From contig NZ_CP090960.1 of assembly GCF_021611515.1 (NCBI RefSeq), positions 1,054,001 through 1,118,000 of the forward strand: DNA of 64,000 nucleotides. The letters are read 5' to 3'. This document shows, in pieces, positions 54,773 through 63,660 of this stretch. This stretch comes from Mariluticola halotolerans. Its GTDB lineage: Bacteria; Pseudomonadota; Alphaproteobacteria; Rhizobiales; Devosiaceae. Under the pieces are notes generated by a model. That model saw nothing but the letters and a program-made list of their open reading frames with translations, was not told where the DNA came from and did not search any database. Position 1 is the stretch's first letter. Every line of letters begins with the position of its first letter. Both the position numbers and the translations under genes were made by a program.

Positions 54773-54839
54773 ATTTGAGTTGGCGAGCCCACCGCTTGGG
54801 GAAGCATTGGGGCTCGGGAGATACGGGAGTTCGCGCAAA

Positions 54840-55583
54840 ATGGAAAACGCGCAACTAATTGGCCTTTCGAGGCAGGTTGCATTGCAACGCCAGATGGATG
54901 TCGTGGCCAATAACATGGCCAACATCAATACGGCCGGCTTCAAGAACGAAGCCATGTTGTACGAGGAATATGAAATGCCGGTCGCCCGCGACCGTGACTT
55001 TTCCTATTCAGACCAGACACTGTCCTACACGCAGGACTGGGCGACAATGCATGATTTGTCGGCCGGGGCCATTGTACAGACAGGCAATCCACTGGACGTG
55101 GCGCTGCAGGGCGACGGGTTTTTGAGTGTCCAGACGCTTGCCGGTGAACGCTATACGCGGGATGGCAGCCTGAAAATCGACGCCAATGGCACGCTGGTGA
55201 CCAGCAATGGCCAACCGATACTTTCCGAGGGCGGGACGGTTACGTTCGGGCCGGCGGAAACCGATATCGCCATTGGCCAGGACGGCAGCATCTCATCAAG
55301 TGCCGGTAACAAGGGCCGCCTGAAAGTGGTCAGCTTTGAAGCGCCGCAATTGCTCAAGCGCGAGGGCGACAACCTGTTTTCGGGTGCCGATGCCGTGGCC
55401 ATTGCCGACACATCCACACTGGTGGTGCAGGGGGCGATTGAACATTCCAATGTTTCGGGCGTCACGGAAATGGCCAACATGATCCGGGTCAACCGCGCCT
55501 ACCAGACCCTCACCCAAATGATTCAGCGCCAGGACGAGCTTCGCAGCAAAGCGATTCAGACCCTTGGCAGCATGCAAGCCTAG
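54840..55583 (+). CDS. flgF: Flagellar proximal rod protein FlgF
   Basis: A 247-residue rod protein. MENAQLIGLSRQVALQRQMDVVANNMANINTAGFKNE is the conserved N-terminus; the C-terminus ends with VSGVTEMANMIRVNRAYQTLTQMIQRQDELRSKAIQTLG. The ATG at 54840 is used because GGGAG precedes it; the frame from 54780 begins before the sigma-54 transcription start. flgG follows 18 bp later. It is first gene of the sigma-54-driven flgFGAH unit. Confidence 0.96.
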   Translation: MENAQLIGLSRQVALQRQMDVVANNMANINTAGFKNEAMLYEEYEMPVARDRDFSYSDQTLSYTQDWATMHDLSAGAIVQTGNPLDVALQGDGFLSVQTLAGERYTRDGSLKIDANGTLVTSNGQPILSEGGTVTFGPAETDIAIGQDGSISSSAGNKGRLKVVSFEAPQLLKREGDNLFSGADAVAIADTSTLVVQGAIEHSNVSGVTEMANMIRVNRAYQTLTQMIQRQDELRSKAIQTLGSMQA

Positions 55584-55601
55584 CCTGGAAGGACCAGAAC
55601 G

Positions 55602-56387
55602 ATGAAAGCACTTTATATTGCCTCAACGGGAATGGCCGCTCAGGAGCGCAACGTTGAAGTCATCTCCAACAATATCGCGAACATGCGCACCACCGGCTAC
55701 AAAAAGCAGCGGGCGGAATTTCAGGACCTGATCTATCAGCAGATCCGGCGCGCCGGTTCGCAGACATCGGAAACCGGCACGATGGTGCCGGTGGGTGTCG
55801 AGATCGGTTCCGGTGTGCGCACCTCCGCCACGACCCGCATTATGACAACCGGCGACATGATCCCCACCGAAAAAGAACTCGATGTGGCGATCAGCGGTCA
55901 GGGCTTTTTTGTCATCCAGCACCCCGATGGCCGCACGGCCTATACACGGGATGGCGCATTCGAGCGCGATCCGGACGGGCAGATGGTGACCGTGGACGGG
56001 TATCAGGTCGAGCCGGGCATTGTTATTCCGGAAAATGCCCGCGGCATCTCGATCAGCAATGACGGCATTGTCGAGGCTTATCTGGGCACGGACACCGAGC
56101 CCACCGAACTGGGCCAGTTGCAGATTGCCAGCTTCGTCAATTCCGCTGGCCTGCAATCGATCGGCAATAACCTGTTTGTGGAAACGCCGGCCAGTGGCGG
56201 CGCGCAGATCAGCGTTGCTGCCGCCGACGGGCTTGGCGCTTTGCTGCAAGGCTATCTTGAACTGTCCAACGTCAATTCCGTGACAGAGATTTCGGACCTC
56301 ATTGCCGCCCAGCGTGCCTATGAGATGAATGCGCGGGTGATTTCCGGCGCGGACGAAATGCTCTCCTCTGTCTCGAACCTGCGCTAG
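55602..56387 (+). CDS. flgG: Flagellar distal rod protein FlgG
   Basis: A 261-residue distal rod protein. MKALYIASTGMAAQERNVEVISNNIANMRTTGYKKQRAEFQDLIYQ and the C-terminal SNVNSVTEISDLIAAQRAYEMNARVISGADEMLSSVSNL are the FlgG signatures. It lies 18 bp after flgF and 14 bp before flgA, in one transcript. Confidence 0.97.
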   Translation: MKALYIASTGMAAQERNVEVISNNIANMRTTGYKKQRAEFQDLIYQQIRRAGSQTSETGTMVPVGVEIGSGVRTSATTRIMTTGDMIPTEKELDVAISGQGFFVIQHPDGRTAYTRDGAFERDPDGQMVTVDGYQVEPGIVIPENARGISISNDGIVEAYLGTDTEPTELGQLQIASFVNSAGLQSIGNNLFVETPASGGAQISVAAADGLGALLQGYLELSNVNSVTEISDLIAAQRAYEMNARVISGADEMLSSVSNLR

Positions 56388-56401
56388 GGAGGTATTGAAC
56401 G

Positions 56402-57361
56402 ATGATTTTCCGCCCAAACCTTCACCTGGCAGCGCTGGCCCTTTTTGCCAGCACCGCCCTGCCCGCCTTCGCCGCGCCTGTGTTGCGCGCCGATGTGGCG
56501 GTCAGTTCCGCAATCGTTACCGTCGGCGACATGTTTACCGGCGCGGGCAATGATGCCGAACGCGCCCTGTTTCGCGCCCCGGCCCCCGGCACCAGCGGCG
56601 CTGTGAGCCTTGAGGCCATAAAAGTTGCGGCCAAGCGGGTTGGCATTACCGAATTCGACCATTCCGAAATCCGCCGGGTGCAGGTTGAACGCACCGGGAT
56701 TGCGCTGGATGAGCCAACGCTGAAGGAAATGATCCGTCAGGACCTGATCCAGCGCGGCATCATTGCGGATGAGGTTATTGCCCGGATCAGCTTTAGCGAT
56801 GCTTTTTCGACCCTTTACGCCGCCGAGAGCGACGAACCGGTCCGGTTATCCGACCTGCGCTATACCGAAAGCTCGGGCGCATTCAGCGCACGTTTTTCCA
56901 TTGCCGGGGTCAATGCCCCGCTCGATCTCAAGGGCCGGCTGGACCTGCTGATTGAAGCCCCGCATCTCAGCACATCGCTGCCAATGGGGGCCGTGTTGAG
57001 CCCGGACGATATTGAAATGCGCCCGATCTCGCTGCGTTATGCCGACAGCGCCGGCATTGCCCCGGTTGAGGCGCTTGTGGGTAAGGCGCTGAAACGTCCG
57101 GCTCGCGCCGGCATGCTGCTGGCGGCATCGAATGTGGCTGAGCCGCAGGTCATCGGGCGCAGCGACATGGTGACGCTCTATTATCGCAAGGGCCCGCTCA
57201 ACCTGACCGTCAAGGGCCAGGCGCTGAATGCCGCGGCCCGCGGCGAGACGGTGGCTGTGCTCAATCTCGTTTCCAAGAAAATCGTCAACGGCATTGCCGT
57301 TGAGCCTGGCGCGGTCGAACTGGTGTTCGACGATATGCGCCTCGCTGCCATCAAGAACTAA
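56402..57361 (+). CDS. flgA: P-ring chaperone FlgA
   Basis: A 319-residue periplasmic protein with a signal peptide (LALFASTALPAFA, cleavage about residue 25) and a C-terminal SAF domain: STSLPMGAVLSPDDIEMRPISLRYADSAGIAPVEALVGKALKRPARAGMLLAASNVAEPQVIGRSDMVTLYYRKGPLNLTVKGQALNAAARGETVAVLN. FlgA escorts FlgI for P-ring assembly. It is longer than E. coli FlgA, which has one fewer N-terminal domain. It lies between flgG and flgH, in the usual alphaproteobacterial order. Confidence 0.94.
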   Translation: MIFRPNLHLAALALFASTALPAFAAPVLRADVAVSSAIVTVGDMFTGAGNDAERALFRAPAPGTSGAVSLEAIKVAAKRVGITEFDHSEIRRVQVERTGIALDEPTLKEMIRQDLIQRGIIADEVIARISFSDAFSTLYAAESDEPVRLSDLRYTESSGAFSARFSIAGVNAPLDLKGRLDLLIEAPHLSTSLPMGAVLSPDDIEMRPISLRYADSAGIAPVEALVGKALKRPARAGMLLAASNVAEPQVIGRSDMVTLYYRKGPLNLTVKGQALNAAARGETVAVLNLVSKKIVNGIAVEPGAVELVFDDMRLAAIKN

Positions 57362-57371
57362 GGATCTGACC

Positions 57372-58109
57372 ATGAACCTCTTCAAAATCGCAACCATTGC
57401 AGCCCTGGTCAGTTCGCTTGGTGCCTGCTCCATGATGGACCGGCTGGCCTCTGTGGGCGAAGCGCCGACGCTGACGGCCATCAACAATCCCACCACCCAG
57501 GCCGGCTATCGCCCCGTGGCGATGCCAATGCCTGAAATCGTGCCCGCCGCCTATCAGCCCAATTCGCTGTTCAGCTCCGGGGCCAAGGGCTTTTTCAAGG
57601 ATGCCCGTGCCCGCCGGGTTGGCGACATCCTGACGGTTGAAGTGACGATTTCGGACAGCGCCAAGATTGCCAACAAGACTGCGCGCAGCCGCTCCTCAAC
57701 GAGCGATGCCGGTGTCAGCGGTGTGCTGGGCTCGATCTTTGACAATTACGCCCCCAAGGAACTGGGCACGGATGCCTCCATTGGCACCGATTCCGGCATT
57801 AGCGATACCGGCAATGGCTCGGTCAACCGGTCAGAAAGCCTGAGCACATCGGTTGCAGCCGTTGTGACCCAGGTGTTGCCGAACGGCAATCTGGTGATTG
57901 AGGGCCGTCAGGAAGTGCGGGTCAATTTCGAGGTGCGTGACCTGATCATCGCCGGCATCGTGCGGCCTGAGGATGTGGGCAACAACAACACCATCGCCTC
58001 CTCGAAAATCGCCGAAGCCCGGATTGCCTATGGTGGCCGTGGCCAGATCACCGATGTGCAGCAGCCCCGCTATGGCGCGCAGGTGATGGACGCGATCCTG
58101 CCCTTCTAG
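57372..58109 (+). CDS. flgH: Flagellar L-ring lipoprotein FlgH
   Basis: A 245-residue outer-membrane lipoprotein. The lipobox LGAC gives acylated Cys19 after MNLFKIATIAALVSS. Conserved regions include FKDARARRVGDILTVEVTISDSAKIANKT, VAAVVTQVLPNGNLVIEGRQEVRVNFEVRDLIIAGIVRPEDV and SKIAEARIAYGGRGQITDVQQPRYG. It ends the flgFGAH unit; a 12-bp stem lies 133 bp downstream. The start at 57372 is clear, ten bases after the flgA stop. Confidence 0.97.
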   Translation: MNLFKIATIAALVSSLGACSMMDRLASVGEAPTLTAINNPTTQAGYRPVAMPMPEIVPAAYQPNSLFSSGAKGFFKDARARRVGDILTVEVTISDSAKIANKTARSRSSTSDAGVSGVLGSIFDNYAPKELGTDASIGTDSGISDTGNGSVNRSESLSTSVAAVVTQVLPNGNLVIEGRQEVRVNFEVRDLIIAGIVRPEDVGNNNTIASSKIAEARIAYGGRGQITDVQQPRYGAQVMDAILPF

Positions 58110-58241
58110 GCGGCTTCCAGAAATTCCGAATTGGCGGGGCCTTGCCCCCGCCTTTCCCTCCCCTGCATCGCCAGCACTTCCCCCGACTATCCGGTGCTTG
58201 CGATGTACCTCCGGTGCCCCGTCCATGGGATGCTGGACATA

Positions 58242-58276
58242 GAGGGCGCGACCTTCCCCGTATCGGTCGCGCCCTC
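58242..58276. terminator. Strong hairpin after flgH
   Basis: GAGGGCGCGACC (58242-58253) and GGTCGCGCCCTC (58265-58276) form a perfect 12-bp stem with an 11-base loop. There is no T run, so it is either a Rho-assisted or weak terminator or a 3'-end stabiliser for the flgFGAH mRNA. Confidence 0.45.
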
Positions 58277-58382
58277 CTCCCGTTTCCGGATACTGACACG
58301 CTGTTTTATGGTGGTTTAAGCCTGATATAAGGATAGTGTTCAGTTTGGCCCAAAGGCCCCGTCAAGCACCTGGAACAACACC

Positions 58383-59024
58383 ATAATTTCTCAAGACCCC
58401 GCCGAATTCATCCGCTGCAACCTGCATCTGGCCCCAGCCCCTGCCGCGCCGGATATTGTGCTTTATACCGCCCATTCGGGCAGTGGCCTGTGGCGGCTGG
58501 AGGGCGATAATGATGACGCGCCACCGCCCTATTGGGCCTATCACTGGGCCGGGGGCAATGTGCTGGCGCGGCACTTATCGACCTGCCCCGAGGCGGTGCG
58601 CGGCCGCCATGTGCTGGATCTCGGCACCGGGTCCGGCCTTGTCGCGATTGCCGCTGCAAAGGCCGGGGCCCGCAAGGTGACGGCGGCGGACATTGACCCT
58701 TATGCCATTGCCGCCGCTGGATTAAATGCGTTGGCGAACGGGGTGGCAATTGAAGCGATATGTGCTGATTTAACGACCGGCCCGGCCCCTGATGTTGACA
58801 TGATACTGGCCGGTGACCTGTTCTACGCCCCCGAACTGGCCACCCGCGTCACCGCATTTCTCGACCGCTGCCTTGCCGCCGGTATTGACGTACTGGTCGG
58901 CGACCCCGGCCGCGATTTCCTGCCCCATCCCCGGCTGCGCGGGATCGCTAAATATGCCGTGCCGGATTTTGGTGATGCAAGCGCTGAGACGCGGGCAAGC
59001 GGGGTGTTTGTGTTTGGGACGTAG
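58383..59024 (+). CDS. SAM-dependent protein methyltransferase (Prma/ETFB-lysine type), noncanonical start
   Basis: About 213 residues. Family motifs are GDNDDAPPPYWAYHWAGGNVLARHLS, VLDLGTGSGLVAIAAAKAGARKVTAADIDPYAIAAAGLNALANGV (motif I and post I) and DMILAGDLFYAPELATRV. The conserved family N-terminus FIRCNLHLAPAP begins well before the first ordinary start codon, GTG 58458, and no ATG, GTG or TTG exists upstream in frame before a stop. The likely start is ATA 58383 (MISQDPAEFIRCN) or ATT 58386. This is probably a real gene with a rare initiator, or one that lost its ATG. Confidence 0.65.
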   Translation: MISQDPAEFIRCNLHLAPAPAAPDIVLYTAHSGSGLWRLEGDNDDAPPPYWAYHWAGGNVLARHLSTCPEAVRGRHVLDLGTGSGLVAIAAAKAGARKVTAADIDPYAIAAAGLNALANGVAIEAICADLTTGPAPDVDMILAGDLFYAPELATRVTAFLDRCLAAGIDVLVGDPGRDFLPHPRLRGIAKYAVPDFGDASAETRASGVFVFGT

Positions 59025-59062
59025 TTCGCCTTTTCCGCTCGTCCTTGCCGCGCGATCTCCGC

Positions 59063-59145
59063 AAACCCTCATCCTGAGCTTGTCGAAGGACGGGGGTTTT
59101 AACACTGTGCGTGCCGCCCATCCTTCGACGGGCTCAGGATGAGGT
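59063..59145 (+). repeat. Interspersed palindromic repeat, family B (double unit)
   Basis: Units ATCCTGAGCTTGTCGAAGGA and ATCCTTCGACGGGCTCAGG in inverse orientation, about 30 bp apart, in the 320-bp gap 59025-59344 after the methyltransferase gene. Confidence 0.8.
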
Positions 59146-59224
59146 TGGAGAGTGTGGTGCGGGATGTGGCTCTGGAGACGGATGAGAACAAGCGGCAAGG
59201 CACAACACCCACTCCACCCCCAAC

Positions 59225-59250
59225 GTCATTCCCGCCTACGCGGGAATGAC
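59225..59250. repeat. Minimal family A palindrome
   Basis: A 26-bp unit GTCATTCCCGCCTACGCGG followed by GAATGAC, the end hairpin of the family A element without its body. It lies 80 bp downstream of a family B double unit. Confidence 0.7.
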
Positions 59251-59344
59251 GCAGTGGGCGGGCAGATGCCGAATTCCAACCCTGCCCCTTGAATTACATC
59301 CCGGTTTCCCGTCATCTGCGGCGAAACACAATTGCGGAGCCGAT

Positions 59345-60841
59345 ATGTCCTGGCAGAAACTAGACGACCTCAGTAATTCGCTGGAAGCCTTTGAGCATGC
59401 GCTGTCGATTCTCGGCGCTGATGAGGCGACGAATATGCCGGCGGGCGGCGGTGAGAAGCGGGCCGAGGCCATGTCGGCGCTCGCCGCCCAGCACCATGAA
59501 CTGGCGACTGCGCCGGCAATTGCCGAATGGATTGAGACTGCGGAAAACGCGGATCTGGCAGATGATCAGCGCATTGGCCTTGCCGAATTCAAGCGGCGCT
59601 ATGTGAATGCGACCTGCCTGCCCTCGGATTTTGTGCGGCGGCAAACCACAGCGACCATGCAATCGGAACAGCTTTGGCGCACCTTGCGGCCGAGCGGCGA
59701 CTGGGCGCAATTTGCCCCCGCGCTGGAAAAGGTTGTGGCGCTGGCGCGCGAGGAAGCGGGTTTGCGCAGCGATGTGACGGGGCTGGCCCCCTATGACGCG
59801 CTGATGGAGCAGTTTGACCCCGGCAACCGGGTGGCCGAACTCAACCCGGTGTTTTCAGCGCTCAAAAGCTTTCTCAAGGAGTTTTTGCCCGAAGCCCTGG
59901 CCGCGCAGAACGAGCGGCTGGCCAAGCGGCCTTTGAAGGATTTCAACGGGCCCTATTCGATTGAAAAACAGCGGGCACTGGGCCTGTCGGCCATGCAGGG
60001 CATTGGCTTTGATTTCAACCATGGCCGGCTTGATGTGTCGCATCACCCGTTTTGCGGCGGGGTGCCGACTGATGTGCGCATGACCACGCGTTATCGCACC
60101 GACGAGTTTTTGACAGCCCTGATGGGGGTTTTGCACGAGACGGGCCATGCGCTTTATGAGCAGGGCCTGCCGCGCGAGAACGCCCATTGGCCGCATAACA
60201 AGGCGCGCGGCATGGGTGCCCATGAAAGCCAGAGCCTTTTTGTGGAAATGCAAATGGCGCGCAGCCCGGAATTCTGGCAATGGGCGCTGCCGCTGGTGCA
60301 TGAGCATATGGGGGCCGACGCCATTGCCGGCTGGGATGTGGAAGATGTGCTGGCACGGGTCAATTATGTCGAACGCGGGCTGATCCGGGTCGATGCGGAC
60401 GAGATCACTTATCCGCTGCATGTGATCTTGCGGTTCGAACTGGAGCAGGAACTGATCTCCGGCGCGCTGAAAGTCTCAGACATTCCAGAGGCCTGGAACG
60501 CGAAGATGACCGAATATCTCGGGCTGGAAACGCTCAAGGACCCGGCCAATGGCCCGATGCAGGATGTGCATTGGCCCGCCGGGCTGTTCGGCTATTTCCC
60601 CTCCTATACGCTTGGCGCGATGATGGCGGCGCAGCAATGGGCGGCGATGGAAAAGGCCATTCCCGATGTCGGGAGCCAGATCAGCCGGGGCGATTTTGAA
60701 GCCATCAACGGCTGGCGGCGCGACAATATCTGGTCGCAGGGGTCGCGCTGGACAACGCCGGAACTCTTGACCCGCGCCACCGGCGAACCGCTCAACCCGG
60801 ATTATTTCACCACGCATCTGAAAAAGCGCTATCTGGGATAA
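59345..60841 (+). CDS. M32 family metallocarboxypeptidase
   Basis: A 498-residue zinc carboxypeptidase of the Taq carboxypeptidase type. The HExxH motif is His264-Glu265-Thr-Gly-His268 (LMGVLHETGHALYEQGLP), and the third ligand is Glu294 in GAHESQSLFVE. RLDVSHHPFCGGVPTDVRMTTRY and the C-terminal region PANGPMQDVHWPAGLFGYFPSYTLGAMMAAQ are also typical. It removes C-terminal residues from peptides. ATG 59345 is chosen; a longer frame begins inside the repeat at 59246. A hairpin follows at 60856-60879. Confidence 0.93.
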   Translation: MSWQKLDDLSNSLEAFEHALSILGADEATNMPAGGGEKRAEAMSALAAQHHELATAPAIAEWIETAENADLADDQRIGLAEFKRRYVNATCLPSDFVRRQTTATMQSEQLWRTLRPSGDWAQFAPALEKVVALAREEAGLRSDVTGLAPYDALMEQFDPGNRVAELNPVFSALKSFLKEFLPEALAAQNERLAKRPLKDFNGPYSIEKQRALGLSAMQGIGFDFNHGRLDVSHHPFCGGVPTDVRMTTRYRTDEFLTALMGVLHETGHALYEQGLPRENAHWPHNKARGMGAHESQSLFVEMQMARSPEFWQWALPLVHEHMGADAIAGWDVEDVLARVNYVERGLIRVDADEITYPLHVILRFELEQELISGALKVSDIPEAWNAKMTEYLGLETLKDPANGPMQDVHWPAGLFGYFPSYTLGAMMAAQQWAAMEKAIPDVGSQISRGDFEAINGWRRDNIWSQGSRWTTPELLTRATGEPLNPDYFTTHLKKRYLG

Positions 60842-60855
60842 AACCCGCATTTCAG

Positions 60856-60879
60856 GCGGGGCGCGCCTGCGTGCCCCGC
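60856..60879 (+). terminator. Hairpin after the M32 carboxypeptidase gene
   Basis: GCGGGGC (60856-60862) pairs with GCCCCGC (60873-60879), with further pairing inside. Only a short TT follows, so it is a weak terminator candidate. Confidence 0.35.
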
Positions 60880-60999
60880 TTGACAGAATTGCCGGAATTT
60901 CTATTTTAGGCGCATCCGCAACACCAACAGGATGGTGCATCATGGAAGTCACAACGTTCGCAATCGCCCCTCGCGTCGCCAACGTTTCGGACTTTTTCC

Positions 61000-62604
61000 A
61001 TGCAATTTCTCCTGTCTCTTCAAGGCCTCACCTACACCACTGCTGACGGCCGCGCCCTTTTTGACAATCTTGACCTCGCCTTCGGGCGCGAGCGCACCGG
61101 ACTGGTGGGTGCCAATGGCATTGGCAAAACCACCCTTTTGAAACTGCTGACCGGCGAATTGTCGCCGGGTGGCGGCAAGGTCATGCGGTCGGGTGACCTT
61201 AAAATGCTGCATCAGGATCTGGTGCCGGGGCCGGCCGACAGCATTGCCGATGCGTTCGGCACGCGCGCGGCACTGGCTCAGATGGCGCAGGTGCTGTCCG
61301 GCGAGACCGCGTTTGATGCCGATATGGACGTGGACTGGACGCTTGAGGCGCGGATGGCGGAAGCCCTGGCCCGGATCGGGTTGCCGGCGCTGGAGCCCGA
61401 TCACTTGCTTGGTGCCTTGAGCGGCGGACAACGGACACGCGTGGCGCTGGCCGCTTTGCTGTTTGACCAGCCGGACATGATTATTCTCGATGAACCGACC
61501 AATAATCTCGATCAGGACGGCCGGGCAGCGGTGGCGCGGGTTCTGGGCGACTGGCGCGGCGGCGCGGTTGTTGTCAGCCATGACCGGGGCCTGTTGCGCC
61601 AGATGGACCGGATTGTCGAGATTTCGACCCTTGGCGTGCAGACCTATGGCGGGAACTGGGATTTTTATCAGGAACAGAAGCAGGCGGAGCGCGCAGCAGC
61701 GGATGCGACCTTGATGCATGCGGAAAAGCAGCTTGGTGAAACCGCCCGGAAAATACAGACCGTCAAGGAACGCAAGGCGCGCAGCGACAGCCGTGGCCAA
61801 AAATCCCGCGCCAAAGGCGGAATGCCGAAAATTCTGATGAATGCGCGACGCGACCGGGCCGAAAGCACAAGCGGGCACCTGGCCAATGTGGCGACGCATT
61901 TGCAAGAAGATGCGCGGGCGGCGGTGGATGCCGCCCGCCAGCGGGTGGAACAGTTGAAAGTCCCCTCGGTCAAACTGCCCTCTACCGGACTGGCGGCCGG
62001 CAGGAATGTGCTGGAACTGGAATCGGTTAGCGGCGGATATGACAGTGACGCGCCAATCCTGTCAGGGCTATCGCTGAAGATCACCGGGCCGGAGCGGATT
62101 GCGCTTGTCGGGCCCAACGGTAGCGGCAAGACCACATTATTGCGGCTGATGACCGGGGATATGGCACCGCTGGCCGGCACCGTGCGGCGGCCGAGCACGC
62201 AAGCGCTGCTCGATCAGCATGTGGGCATGCTGGACCGGCAGGCGAGCATTCGCGACAATTTCCGCCGGTTAAACCCGAAAGACGATAAAACCGCCTGCCG
62301 CGCCGCCCTCGCCCGGTTTTTGTTCCGGGCTGACGCGGCGCTGCAAACCGTGGGGGCATTGAGTGGCGGGGAAATGCTGCGCGCCGGGCTGGCGTGTGTG
62401 CTGGGCGGCGGTAAACCGCCGGAACTGCTTTTGCTGGATGAACCGACCAATCACCTTGATCTGCCCTCCATCGCTGCAATTGAAGCGGGGCTGAAGGATT
62501 ATGACGGGGCGCTTGTGGTTTCGAGCCATGATGCGGATTTTCTGGCAGCGATTGGCATTGCCCGGGAAATCCGCCTGCCCGTTGCCCACACGCCAATGAT
62601 TTAA
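61000..62604 (+). CDS. ABC-F family ATPase (ribosome-associated)
   Basis: A 534-residue protein with two ABC domains and no membrane region. Walker A motifs are GANGIGKTT (about residues 38-46) and GPNGSGKTT (about 369-377), signatures are LSGGQRTRVALA and LSGGEMLRAGLA, and Walker B motifs are MIILDEPTNNLD and LLLLDEPTNHLD. A long linker between the domains is rich in basic residues. ABC-F proteins act on the ribosome in translation control or antibiotic resistance; the subtype cannot be named here. Confidence 0.9.
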   Translation: MQFLLSLQGLTYTTADGRALFDNLDLAFGRERTGLVGANGIGKTTLLKLLTGELSPGGGKVMRSGDLKMLHQDLVPGPADSIADAFGTRAALAQMAQVLSGETAFDADMDVDWTLEARMAEALARIGLPALEPDHLLGALSGGQRTRVALAALLFDQPDMIILDEPTNNLDQDGRAAVARVLGDWRGGAVVVSHDRGLLRQMDRIVEISTLGVQTYGGNWDFYQEQKQAERAAADATLMHAEKQLGETARKIQTVKERKARSDSRGQKSRAKGGMPKILMNARRDRAESTSGHLANVATHLQEDARAAVDAARQRVEQLKVPSVKLPSTGLAAGRNVLELESVSGGYDSDAPILSGLSLKITGPERIALVGPNGSGKTTLLRLMTGDMAPLAGTVRRPSTQALLDQHVGMLDRQASIRDNFRRLNPKDDKTACRAALARFLFRADAALQTVGALSGGEMLRAGLACVLGGGKPPELLLLDEPTNHLDLPSIAAIEAGLKDYDGALVVSSHDADFLAAIGIAREIRLPVAHTPMI

Positions 62605-62610
62605 GGGATC

Positions 62611-62643
62611 AAAAAAAGCCCGCCGGGCTGCCGGCGGGCTTTT
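62611..62643. terminator. Bidirectional terminator between ABC-F and dksA
   Basis: AAGCCCGCCGG (62616-62626) pairs with CCGGCGGGCTT (62631-62641) with A and T runs on the two sides, so it can end both converging transcripts. Confidence 0.92.
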
Positions 62644-62664
62644 GCATTCAGGAACGACGTAATT

Positions 62665-63084
62665 TTAGTCGTCGCGATAAACCTTCTCGTGACGCTCATG
62701 CATTTCCTGAGCCTCAAGAGAAAGCGTCGCAATGGGCCGTGCATCGAGCCGGGCCAGGCCAATGGGCTCGCCGGTCTCTTCGCAATAGCCATAGGTGCCA
62801 TCATCGATCCGTTTCAACGCGGCATCGATCTTGGAGATCAGTTTGCGTTGACGGTCGCGTGTGCGCAGTTCCAACGCGCGGTCACTTTCGGAAGAAGCCC
62901 GGTCCGCCATATCGGGGTGGTTCTGGCTTTCTTCCTGGAGATTTTCCAGCGTTTCGCGGCTTGCGCGAAGAATGTCATTTTTCCATGCGTCCAGTTTGCG
63001 CTTAAAATACTCGCGCTGACGTGGGTTCATGAATGGTTCGTCGTCAGTCGGACGATAGTCGCTTAAATCTAGTTCAGCACTCAT
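62665..63084 (-). CDS. dksA: RNA polymerase-binding protein DksA, cysteine-poor form
   Basis: A 139-residue secondary-channel regulator. ALELRTRDRQRKLISKIDAALKRIDDGTYGYCEETGEPIGLARLDARPIATLSLEAQEMHERHEKVYRDD is the conserved core. Only one of the four zinc-finger cysteines is left (YGYCEETGE; SLEAQE in place of the second pair), as in other alphaproteobacterial DksA and in Pseudomonas DksA2. It probably works without zinc. ATG 63084 is used with GGGAG upstream; a GTG at 63096 is possible. It lies 118 bp after fliX on the same strand. Confidence 0.92.
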   Translation of the reverse strand: MSAELDLSDYRPTDDEPFMNPRQREYFKRKLDAWKNDILRASRETLENLQEESQNHPDMADRASSESDRALELRTRDRQRKLISKIDAALKRIDDGTYGYCEETGEPIGLARLDARPIATLSLEAQEMHERHEKVYRDD

Positions 63085-63201
63085 ACCAGGACTCACTCCC
63101 TCAGGCCGAAGATGGCCCTATATAGTTTCGCAAGTCCCTCGGGGCAAGCGCGTATCGATGTCTTTGGCTAACATGTGGATTGTCACAATGATGCGACAGT
63201 C

Positions 63202-63624
63202 CTAAATCGCAGGGAAACGCCCCAGCTTTGCCAGCTCGACGAGCGCCCGCAATTCAATATCCTCAATCAAAGCATCGAGTTGCGGGTCGGCATGGATTTT
63301 GGCCTGCTTCAACAAAGCCATCAGCCGGTTCAGCTTTCCCTCGTTAATACGGCCTGTGAGCAGGTCCGCTTTCATCTCTTCAAGGGCATCAAGGATGGAT
63401 TCGCCGCGCTTGGCAGACTTGCGGCGGGCATAGAGCGGGTCCTCGACAGCCTGTAGCGCCAGAATCGCATCCATGCCGGTTACAGGACCGCTTGGCGCAC
63501 TGGCATTTGCCCGCGCAGCCGCCTCGCCATCCCCCAAGGTGAATGCAGGCCCGCTGCCGCCGGCGCGGCGCGCGTCTCCGCGTTGATTGACTTTGCCGGA
63601 ACGGCCCGGACCATCAATGCGCAT
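63202..63624 (-). CDS. fliX: Flagellar assembly regulator FliX
   Basis: A 140-residue protein. MRIDGPGRSGKVNQ at the start, SGPVTGMDAILALQAVEDPLYARRKSAKRGESILDALEEMKADLLTGRINEGKLNRLMALLKQ and the tail RALVELAKLGRFPAI are the FliX signatures. In Caulobacter FliX binds the sigma-54 activator FlbD and ties class III flagellar expression to early assembly. There fliX is divergent from flgI, exactly as here. The intergenic region holds a FlbD-like element, a perfect CtrA-type box and a sigma-54 promoter. Confidence 0.93.
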   Translation of the reverse strand: MRIDGPGRSGKVNQRGDARRAGGSGPAFTLGDGEAAARANASAPSGPVTGMDAILALQAVEDPLYARRKSAKRGESILDALEEMKADLLTGRINEGKLNRLMALLKQAKIHADPQLDALIEDIELRALVELAKLGRFPAI

Positions 63625-63660
63625 GCATCCACCCCTTCAAGCGTTAACAAAACCTTGCCC

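Noticed and set aside
63160-63175. GCTAACATGTGG as a second copy of the 38348 operator
   Set aside because: Only the left half matches; the right half is not complementary, so it is not a convincing site.
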